Shown: positions 57,146-64,000 of the stretch, one piece after another
Numbering within the stretch: the stretch's first letter is position 1
How the letters are laid out: each line of letters starts with the position of its first letter
NCBI GenBank assembly: GCA_910577555.1
Contig: CAJTLF010000005.1
Span: forward strand, 1-64,000
Source: an uncultured Christensenella sp.
Lineage (GTDB): Bacteria; Bacillota; Clostridia; Christensenellales; Borkfalkiaceae
Reading direction: 5' to 3'
DNA: 64,000 nucleotides
Translations under genes and position numbers: made by a program
The notes under the pieces: model-generated
The model's database searches: none
Seen by the model: the letters and a program-made list of their open reading frames with translations, nothing else
Told to the model about the DNA's origin: nothing

Positions 57146-58729
57146 TTACTTATCCTGAAGTTTGGTTTTACTTATTAGAACCAAGCATATTACCGACGCT
57201 ATGAGATAAAGCGCGTCCATACCGAGAATTAAATACGCTATCGATACGGGCAACATACTGCCGAACATAAGCACAGCCAAAGGCGGCAACATACCGGCAA
57301 ACGTGCATATAGTAGACGCAGCGCCCCTTTTCACCACCTGACCTTCGTTAGTCCAATCGTATTTCGGCAATTTGCTGTTTATAAATATACCGAAGAACGA
57401 TGAAAACAGCGAAAAGGAAATTACCGTTCCGAACATAAGACACGCCTGCAAAGCGTCCATTCCGAGAGTAATCGTCAATATTGCCGAACACGCCACGCCG
57501 ACCGTTCCGGAAAGAGAAAGACCGACGAACGCTTTGGCAAGAAGAATTTTCAGCGGTGAAACGGGCAGAGTGAACGCAATCCATCTGCGACTGCCTTCCA
57601 AAGAAAGCGCGGCGGACGACGGAATTGTGAGCCCGACCGAAAACGCAACGACGGCGCAGAACGTGTACTTGATTTCGCTTATCATTGCCGCGTCCGCATC
57701 CCCTGCCGAAACAATTAAATCGACGGGATTGAAAAAAATCGTACCTACACTGAGTATTATAAGAAGAATAAGTCCCGCGGTTGAGTTTAAAAGGTATGCG
57801 GGCGAAGAAACCAGCCGCGACATTTCGTTTTTATACAGAGCGGTAAACGGTGCGCCCGCTTTTATTCTTTTCGCGTCGAACTTGCCGTTATCCGAATTGG
57901 AAACTAATTTTGCGTTTATTTTGAAATAAACTACGGACAATACGCCTATAAACGCCGCCGCGACGGCTAAACTTGCACCGAGAAGAACGAGCGCCCACCA
58001 GAAACCGTTGCCCGATATGCTCTGTTGCAAAAGCCATGCGGGCGGATAATATAAAATTATGCCTTCAATCGCGCTTACGATTTCATCCGTAGGGTTATCG
58101 CCTATTGACGATATGAGAAACGAGCATGCCATTATCGCCACGAGCAGAATTGCGTATAAAACAGTTTGTAAAACGGCTTTATAGCGGAAATTCATCGTTA
58201 CCGCCATAATAAGCGTGCCGAACACGTCCGCAATTACGAGCGGAATTACGGGGCATACCAAAAGCCCCAGAAGAGCGTAAGCCGCAATTCCCGCGTTAAA
58301 ACCGTTGTAAACGAACGCCACTACCGCGCAGGGGATTATGACGACTGCGCAGAAAGCCATATTTACGAGATACGATACGATAAGCCGTGAAATTAAAATA
58401 TCCGACTTTTTCAAAGGCAAAGACGCAAGTGAATCGAAATCTTTTATCGCAAACAAAATATGCGCCCCGCGCATAAGCGAGAAAGTAAGCGTAATTAAGG
58501 CGGCAAGAGCGAATGAAAGTGAAATTAAATATCCGCCCAGCCCCATTTCGGCAAACGCAACGGCGTAAACGCATACGAACGCGAGCAAAACGAGCGCACA
58601 CAGTGCGCACACGCCGATAACCAAGCCCGATTTGCGCTTTTCGTTTTTGTTCTGCGAATAGCGCAGACGGTTTATGCCCGTAACGCCAGCCATATGCACT
58701 TTGGTTAATATCAGCCAATTCGCAGTCAT
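57146..58729 (-). CDS. ABC exporter permease
   Basis: A 527-residue membrane protein with about twelve hydrophobic helices in two clusters separated by a soluble loop (about 260-310), fitting ABC-2-type or related putative exporter permeases of Clostridia. It overlaps the upstream ATPase gene by four bases (ATGA), so the two work as one transporter. The substrate is unknown; a lipid, peptide or drug is possible. Confidence 0.82.
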   Translation of the reverse strand: MTANWLILTKVHMAGVTGINRLRYSQNKNEKRKSGLVIGVCALCALVLLAFVCVYAVAFAEMGLGGYLISLSFALAALITLTFSLMRGAHILFAIKDFDSLASLPLKKSDILISRLIVSYLVNMAFCAVVIIPCAVVAFVYNGFNAGIAAYALLGLLVCPVIPLVIADVFGTLIMAVTMNFRYKAVLQTVLYAILLVAIMACSFLISSIGDNPTDEIVSAIEGIILYYPPAWLLQQSISGNGFWWALVLLGASLAVAAAFIGVLSVVYFKINAKLVSNSDNGKFDAKRIKAGAPFTALYKNEMSRLVSSPAYLLNSTAGLILLIILSVGTIFFNPVDLIVSAGDADAAMISEIKYTFCAVVAFSVGLTIPSSAALSLEGSRRWIAFTLPVSPLKILLAKAFVGLSLSGTVGVACSAILTITLGMDALQACLMFGTVISFSLFSSFFGIFINSKLPKYDWTNEGQVVKRGAASTICTFAGMLPPLAVLMFGSMLPVSIAYLILGMDALYLIASVICLVLISKTKLQDK

Positions 58730-59451
58730 TTGTTTTCAAGCACCTCCATGAATACTTTTTCAAGGCTGGAATCGCCGCGTACTTCGTCTGTATTTCCGCA
58801 TGCTATGAGTTTGCCGCCCTTTATAATTGCTATTTTATTGCACAGCTTTTCTGCAACGTCCAACACGTGCGTCGAAAAGAATATGGCGCACCCCTGCTCA
58901 CACATCTCTTTAAACACCGATTTGAGTTTAAACGCCGCTTCGGGGTCTAACCCTACGAACGGTTCGTCCAGAATAAGGAGTTTGGGAGAATGCAACAGCG
59001 CGCTTATTATTACGAGTTTTTGTTTCATTCCGTGAGAGTACGAAGAAACGAGCTTGCCTAAATCGTCGCGGATACGGAACATATCAGCGTACTTGACTAT
59101 TTTCTCCGAACGAGTCTTCTGGTCTACGCGGAAAATATCGGCGATATAGTTCAGATATTGCGTTCCCGTTAAATAGTCGTATATATCGGGGTTATCGGGA
59201 ATATACGCCGAGATGGACTTACATAAAACGGGCTGAGCCTTAACCGAATGTCCGTCGATTAAAATTTCGCCTTCGTCAAACTGCAATATTCCCGAAACAG
59301 CGCGAAGGGTAGTAGTCTTCCCCGCCCCGTTCTGACCGATAAACCCGTATATATCCCCTGCGAAAATATCGAGAGAGAGTCCGTCCACCGCTCTCTTCCC
59401 GCCCGGATAAGTTTTAGAAAAATTCTTAATTTCCAAAATTTTGTTGTGCAT
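58726..59451 (-). CDS. ABC transporter ATP-binding protein
   Basis: A 241-residue ATPase with Walker A GQNGAGKTTT (about 38-47), signature SYSHGMKQK, Walker B LLILDEPF and the H-loop STHVLD. It energises the permease encoded immediately downstream. The start is preceded by a palindrome that may be an operator (59477-59495). Confidence 0.93.
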   Translation of the reverse strand: MHNKILEIKNFSKTYPGGKRAVDGLSLDIFAGDIYGFIGQNGAGKTTTLRAVSGILQFDEGEILIDGHSVKAQPVLCKSISAYIPDNPDIYDYLTGTQYLNYIADIFRVDQKTRSEKIVKYADMFRIRDDLGKLVSSYSHGMKQKLVIISALLHSPKLLILDEPFVGLDPEAAFKLKSVFKEMCEQGCAIFFSTHVLDVAEKLCNKIAIIKGGKLIACGNTDEVRGDSSLEKVFMEVLENK

Positions 59452-59476
59452 TGCATTTCTCCGAAATTTTTAATTG

Positions 59477-59495
59477 TGATATCGTTTTGATATCA
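59477..59495. promoter_or_regulatory. Operator-like palindrome upstream of the ABC operon
   Basis: TGATATC, five bases, then GATATCA: perfect 7-bp arms, 26 bases before the ABC ATPase start. No dedicated regulator gene is adjacent. Confidence 0.5.
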
Positions 59496-59507
59496 AGTTT
59501 ATTATAC

Positions 59508-59539
59508 GCGCGGAGCGTTAAAAAGTCAACGTTCCGCGC
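59508..59539 (-). terminator. Hairpin after the topoisomerase A-subunit gene
   Basis: Arms of 12 bases (GCGCGGAGCGTT and AACGTTCCGCGC) pair with one G-T position. The following minus-strand sequence is only weakly T-rich. Confidence 0.6.
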
Positions 59540-59550
59540 AAAATTTTACT

Positions 59551-62031
59551 TTAAAATTTTATTTGCATTACACCGTCGGCATAGTCAGACTTATATTTCA
59601 TAGCCACAACCTTTACCACGGTTTCAAGTCCTTTGACGGGTTTACCCCTGAACACTCTGCTTTCGATAGGCACGTCTTCGGTATCTATTTCCGTAACCGT
59701 TCTGTCTGCGCAGGTTACCGCAAGCTTATACGGCGTGGTTACGTAGTTTGCAAAAAGCACTTCCCCTTTGCCCTTTATATCCGCAATCATTACGCCCTTT
59801 GAGCCGCGGTTATACGTTTCGAACAGCGATGATATTACGCGTTTGAACCCGCCGAGAGTGGTTACGACTATTATCTCCCCTTCTCCGTTCTGCTGGGTTG
59901 CGAAAATTACTTCGTCGCCCGTATTAAGTCCAACACCCTTTACGCCGCCAGCGGCTTTGCCCTGAACGGGAACGTCGTCCTTTGACGCAGAAAGGCACAT
60001 CGCTTTTTTCGTAACGAAAAGCATCGTGGAAAATTCGTCGTCGTCGTACTTTTCGACCGACAACAATTCGTCGTCGGGCTTTAATTTAAAGGCGGAAGTA
60101 ATCTTTTTAACGCCTTCAAATTCACTCCACGCCGTGCGCTTTACCGCACCGAACTTTGTAAAGAATACCAGCTCGCCTTCGGGTACGCCTTCGAACGCAA
60201 AAATTTTAACAGCGTATTCACCCTTTGCCGCACCGTCGCAAATATTTTCGAGTTTAACTCCCGGCGTTCGCCAGTCTACCGGCTCGCACTCGTTCAAATC
60301 AATCTTTATGCAGTTGCCGAGATTGGTAAACGCGTACACCGTTGCACCGTTCGTGCAAGTTACCGTCTGCTTATAGATAACCGAAGGCGTCGAAGTTGCG
60401 GTAAGCTTCTTTTTATAATGCCCGTCGTAGTCGTCGCGCACCATAAATTTAAGAGTATCCGCCGCAGTTATACCCACAGCCCAGTTATCGACAACCACTT
60501 TCACGTCCGAACGGCGAACGACTATTTTTTCTTCGCTTTCGACTATTTTCGTGCGCCTGTCGGACTTGTACTTCTGCTTGACTTCGTTCATTTCGTCCTT
60601 GACGATTTTCCACTGCATATCCTTGCTGTCGAGAACGCGCTCAAGCCACGCAATGCGCTTTTTAAGCTCTTCAAGCTCTTTTTCGAGTTTTGCTACTTCG
60701 AGTTTTGCAAGGCGTGCCAAGCGCAAGTCGAGTATAGCCTGCGCCTGCTTTTCGGAAAGGGCAAACCTTTCCATAAGCTTGCGCCTTGCGTCGCCCGTAT
60801 TTTCCGCGGTTTTGATAATTCTGACCACTTCGTCAACGTTATGCACGCCTACGATAAGCCCTTCCAAAATATGGCAACGCGCCTGCGCTTCTTTAAGCTC
60901 GTACTTGCACCTGCGCACGACGACCGTGCGGTGATAGTTTACGTAATAGCGGATAATTTCCAAAAGCCCGAGCTGTTTGGGTCTGCCGCCCGCAATCGCC
61001 ACCATATTTATGCCGAAAGTACACTCCAAATCGGTATACTTGAAAAGTAGCTTCAAAATAGCGTCAACGTCCGCTTCCTTTTTCACGGCGATTACCGCTC
61101 GCATCCCCGTACGGTCGGATTCGTCCACGATTTCCGCTATGCCCGACAAAAGCTCCTTTTTGTCTTCGCGCAAAAGCATAATCTTTCTTAAAAGCTCAGC
61201 CTTGTTGGTCTGGTAAGGCAGTTCGGATATGATTATGAGTTTTTTACCGTAGTCGCCCTGCTCGACGGCGTATTTCGCGCGCAGAGTTATTCTGCCCTTA
61301 CCCGTTTCGTAAGCCTGTTTAAGCTCGTTGGCTATTACGTAACCGCCGGTAGAAAAATCGGGCCCGGGAATTATATGCATCATCTCTTTCAAAGAGATTT
61401 TCGGGTCGTCGATATAGGCGCAACAACCGTCGATAATTTCGCCGAGATTGTGAGTGGGTATATTGGTTGCAAGCCCTACCGCAATTCCGTTTGCACCGTT
61501 TACGAGAAGGTTGGGGTATTTTGCGGGCAAAAGGTCGGGTTCTAAAAGCGAATCGTCGAAGTTAAAGGAAAACGGTACGGTTTCCTTGTCCAAATCCTTT
61601 AACAGCTCCATCGAAAGCGGTTCCAGACGCGCTTCGGTATAACGCATCGCCGCGGCGGGGTCGCCGTCTACAGAGCCGAAATTGCCGTGTCCGTTTACGA
61701 GCGTCAGGCGCATATTGAATGGTTGCGCCATTCTTACCATTGCGTCGTAAACGGAGCTGTCGCCGTGGGGGTGGTATTTACCCATACAGTCGCCCACTAT
61801 ACGCGCCGATTTTTTGTGCGGTTTATCGGGGGTAAGCCCCATTTCGTACATCGTGTACAAAATTCGCCTTTGAACGGGCTTTAATCCGTCTTCCACACGC
61901 GGCAAAGCTCTGTCGAGAATTACGAACTCGGCGTAAGGCAACATAGAGCCGGGCATAACTTCTTCTATGCTCTGCACGAATACGTTGCCCTGCGGTATGG
62001 AAGTCTGTACTCCGTTAGATTTCTTTGCCAT
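59551..62031 (-). CDS. parC: Type IIA DNA topoisomerase subunit A (ParC-like)
   Basis: An 826-residue DNA cleavage subunit. The active-site tyrosine is Tyr131 in AAMRYTEARL; other visible blocks are DGLKPVQRRILY and KYHPHGDSSVYDAMVRM, the quinolone-resistance region. A coiled coil (about 430-490) leads to the C-terminal beta-pinwheel. I see no clear GyrA box (QxRGGxG); the corresponding zone reads YNRGSKGV, so ParC (topoisomerase IV) is preferred over GyrA. The start codon overlaps the parE stop by one base. Topoisomerase IV unlinks daughter chromosomes. Confidence 0.82.
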   Translation of the reverse strand: MAKKSNGVQTSIPQGNVFVQSIEEVMPGSMLPYAEFVILDRALPRVEDGLKPVQRRILYTMYEMGLTPDKPHKKSARIVGDCMGKYHPHGDSSVYDAMVRMAQPFNMRLTLVNGHGNFGSVDGDPAAAMRYTEARLEPLSMELLKDLDKETVPFSFNFDDSLLEPDLLPAKYPNLLVNGANGIAVGLATNIPTHNLGEIIDGCCAYIDDPKISLKEMMHIIPGPDFSTGGYVIANELKQAYETGKGRITLRAKYAVEQGDYGKKLIIISELPYQTNKAELLRKIMLLREDKKELLSGIAEIVDESDRTGMRAVIAVKKEADVDAILKLLFKYTDLECTFGINMVAIAGGRPKQLGLLEIIRYYVNYHRTVVVRRCKYELKEAQARCHILEGLIVGVHNVDEVVRIIKTAENTGDARRKLMERFALSEKQAQAILDLRLARLAKLEVAKLEKELEELKKRIAWLERVLDSKDMQWKIVKDEMNEVKQKYKSDRRTKIVESEEKIVVRRSDVKVVVDNWAVGITAADTLKFMVRDDYDGHYKKKLTATSTPSVIYKQTVTCTNGATVYAFTNLGNCIKIDLNECEPVDWRTPGVKLENICDGAAKGEYAVKIFAFEGVPEGELVFFTKFGAVKRTAWSEFEGVKKITSAFKLKPDDELLSVEKYDDDEFSTMLFVTKKAMCLSASKDDVPVQGKAAGGVKGVGLNTGDEVIFATQQNGEGEIIVVTTLGGFKRVISSLFETYNRGSKGVMIADIKGKGEVLFANYVTTPYKLAVTCADRTVTEIDTEDVPIESRVFRGKPVKGLETVVKVVAMKYKSDYADGVMQIKF

Positions 62032-64000
62032 CAGTCACGCTCCCCCGCGCTCTCCCTTTCAAAGCGGACTTTATCTATAAACCCGTCCACTTTGTTGAAG
62101 TTGGCGTTCTTGTTCAAAAATTCCTTTCTGCCGTCCACCTTGTCGCCCATAAGCATATCGATTACGTCGGCGGCGTCCGCGGCGTTCTCTATGGTAACCT
62201 GTATAAGATTGCGCGTGGCGGGATTCATCGTAGTTTCCCAGAGCTGTTCGGCGGACATTTCGCCCAAGCCCTTATAGCGTTGCAGCTGGTAGCCCTTACC
62301 TATCTTCTTTATTTTCTCGTCGAGCTCGGCGTCGTCGTAAGCGTACTCGACCGCATCGTTTTTATAGACCTTGTAAAGGGGCGGCATACCTATATAGACG
62401 CAACCCGCGTTTACCAAGTCGCGCATATATTTAAAGAAGAAAGTAAGAAGTATACAACGGATATGCATGCCGTCCTGGTCGGCATCGGAAAGAATTATTA
62501 CTTTTTTATACTTGGTCTTTTCCACGTCGAAAGAGCGGTTGAACCCCGCGCCTATGGCGGAGATAAGCGTTTTAATCTCTTCGTTCTGCAACGCCTGCAA
62601 CGCCGTCTTTTTCTGAACGTTCAACGGTTTTCCGCGTAACGGCAGAATAGACTGGTATTGCCTTACCCGCGCCTGTTTCGCAGTTCCGCCCGCCGAGTCG
62701 CCTTCAACTATGAACAGTTCGTTCATTTCGGGATTTCTGCCCGAGCATGCGGCAAGCTTTCCCACGAGATTGAGACCGTCGTTTTCTGACGCGGCTTTGG
62801 CTACGTCGCGTTCGGCACGGTGCTTGATTCTGTCGTCGGCGGCAAACTTTGCTTTTTGCGCGATTTTATCGAAAATAACCTTACTGCCGCGCTCGGCAAT
62901 CAGTTTTTGCAGACCTTCGGCAACGGCTTGCTCGACGGGTAGCTTTACTTCGGGATTGCCCAGTTTTGTCTTTGTCTGACCTTCGAACTGCACGTTGTTC
63001 ATTTTAACGGTGAGTACGGCGGTAAGTCCTTCTTTAACGTCGTCGGCAATGAACGCCGAGTCCTTAGCCTTCAAAAATCCGTTCGCGCGGGAATAGTCGT
63101 TTATTACTTTTAAAAGTCCGTTGTGGAAACCCGTTTCGTGATAACCGCCTTCTACGGTGGAAATATTATTTACGAACGAATACAAACTTTCGTTATCGTC
63201 CTTAGTGTGACAGAACGCAAATTCGACTTTTATTTTTCCCGCGGGGGCGCCCTTTATCTGCACGTCCTTTATCGCAGAATAATACAGCGGCTGGGCATAC
63301 AGCGCGGTTTTATCTTCGCTCATATGTTTTACGAAATCTGTAATACCGCCGTCGTATTTAAAAGTTGCGGGTTCAGGCGCGGGCTGTTTTATTTTTAAAG
63401 TTACGGCGTTGCCGTTATCGTCCACTTCTTCTTCGTAAGTAAACCTTTCCCGCTCGTCGATAAAGTTTATTCTTACGCCCTTATTCAGATATGCGAGTTC
63501 GCGCAAGCGTTTTGCAACCGTTTCGTAATTCCAGTCAACCGTTTCGAACACTTCCTTATCGGGCATAAACCTTACGAAAGTGCCTTTTTCGGCAGTTTTT
63601 TGTTTAGTGTTTTGCAACGGGGCAACGGGTATTCCGCACTGCCATTTTTTCCGTTCTTTATCGTACGAACTTTTAAAGTCCATTTTAAAGACCGTGCCGC
63701 GGTACACTTCCACGCTCAGCCATTCGGAAAGCGCGTTGGTTACGGACGCGCCCACGCCGTGCAAACCGCCCGAAAACGCGTAGTTGTTGTTGTCGAACTT
63801 GCCGCCGGCATGAAGCTTGGTAAATATAATTTCCACGCCGCTCATTTTAACCTTGCTGTTTACGTCGGTGGGCATACCGCGCCCGTTGTCGCGCACGGAT
63901 GCAGAGCCGTCTTTCCAGAGTTTTACGGTAATTTCGTCGGCGTAACCGTTGGCGGCTTCATCAATAGAGTTGTCCACTATTTCCCAAAGAATATGGTGCA
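62031..64000 (-). CDS. parE: Type IIA DNA topoisomerase subunit B (ParE-like), 5' end outside window
   Basis: The open frame continues past the window edge; residues before the internal Met at 63977 read HHILWEIV, which belongs to the GHKL ATPase start (HHLVWEIVDNSIDEA type). Visible blocks are DNGRGMPTDV, GGLHGVGASVTNALS, the TOPRIM motif EGDSAGG, PLRGK and DADQDGMHI. The C-terminal part ends in RFKGLGEM-type sequence (RYKGLGEMSAEQLWETTM). It supplies ATP hydrolysis to the ParC subunit encoded next. ParE rather than GyrB is inferred from the pairing and missing GyrA box. Confidence 0.85.
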   Translation of the reverse strand, partial: HHILWEIVDNSIDEAANGYADEITVKLWKDGSASVRDNGRGMPTDVNSKVKMSGVEIIFTKLHAGGKFDNNNYAFSGGLHGVGASVTNALSEWLSVEVYRGTVFKMDFKSSYDKERKKWQCGIPVAPLQNTKQKTAEKGTFVRFMPDKEVFETVDWNYETVAKRLRELAYLNKGVRINFIDERERFTYEEEVDDNGNAVTLKIKQPAPEPATFKYDGGITDFVKHMSEDKTALYAQPLYYSAIKDVQIKGAPAGKIKVEFAFCHTKDDNESLYSFVNNISTVEGGYHETGFHNGLLKVINDYSRANGFLKAKDSAFIADDVKEGLTAVLTVKMNNVQFEGQTKTKLGNPEVKLPVEQAVAEGLQKLIAERGSKVIFDKIAQKAKFAADDRIKHRAERDVAKAASENDGLNLVGKLAACSGRNPEMNELFIVEGDSAGGTAKQARVRQYQSILPLRGKPLNVQKKTALQALQNEEIKTLISAIGAGFNRSFDVEKTKYKKVIILSDADQDGMHIRCILLTFFFKYMRDLVNAGCVYIGMPPLYKVYKNDAVEYAYDDAELDEKIKKIGKGYQLQRYKGLGEMSAEQLWETTMNPATRNLIQVTIENAADAADVIDMLMGDKVDGRKEFLNKNANFNKVDGFIDKVRFERESAGERD

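Noticed and set aside
1..64000. tRNA and rRNA genes
   Set aside because: I saw no cloverleaf-like or rRNA-like segments in the gaps between genes; a covariance-model scan would be needed to exclude small RNAs.

Overview
The window looks like chromosomal DNA of a gut-associated, uncultured member of the Bacillota (Clostridia). The signs are many long surface proteins with N-terminal signal segments and C-terminal membrane anchors, several lipoboxes, a choloylglycine (bile salt) hydrolase, GH3 glycosidases with a GPH-type sugar transporter, an Agr-type GHKL kinase/LytTR regulator pair, and type IIA topoisomerase genes in the parE-parC order. Nothing in the sequence fixes the species.

Layout: 1-1.5 kb holds the 3' ends of two large serine recombinases (mobile-element relics). 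1.6-2.5 kb is a small lipoprotein. 2.6-29.3 kb is mostly a minus-strand surface and carbohydrate region: a transglutaminase-like/NPCBM/F5-8C protein, bile salt hydrolase, a second transglutaminase-like protein, a three-gene envelope operon (GLUG lipoprotein, membrane alpha/beta hydrolase, SGNH/CE2-like esterase), malic enzyme with a divergent LysR regulator, inorganic pyrophosphatase, a domain-permuted GH3 with a carbohydrate-binding lipoprotein, and a two-component system. 44.3-59.5 kb carries a tyrosine recombinase, a CPBP protease, a GH3/GPH transporter operon, a cyuA-tcdA-ttcA operon, an XRE regulator, a DprA-like protein, a BspA-type LRR lipoprotein and an ABC exporter. 59.5-64 kb is parC and most of parE.

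The centre of interest is 29.6-44.2 kb, a diversity-generating retroelement (DGR) with an unusual organisation. In minus-strand order it has a DGR-type reverse transcriptase (IGNQTSQ and YMDD motifs), an Avd-like four-helix protein, a 4.2-kb array of 18 homologous variable-region cassettes, and a 2,710-residue anchored surface protein whose lectin-like N-terminal domain contains the variable region (VR). One cassette (39579-39695) is a textbook template repeat: 15 of its 24 variable codons are AAY. The gap-free 117-bp comparison with the VR in the surface gene (36622-36738) gives 13 mismatches, and all 13 fall at template adenines. A neighbouring cassette (39769-39885) is a second adenine-rich template-like unit. 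The other 16 cassettes are already diversified, and several differ from the second template almost only at its adenines. The array is split into four blocks, each ended by a conserved nested inverted-repeat element. Three of the four also carry a small GCCGT(A) hairpin, which the template-containing block lacks. I read this as a DGR with an attached library of variable-region cassettes. Whether these are extra homing targets, silent donors for recombination into the surface gene, or templates for genes outside the window cannot be settled from this sequence.
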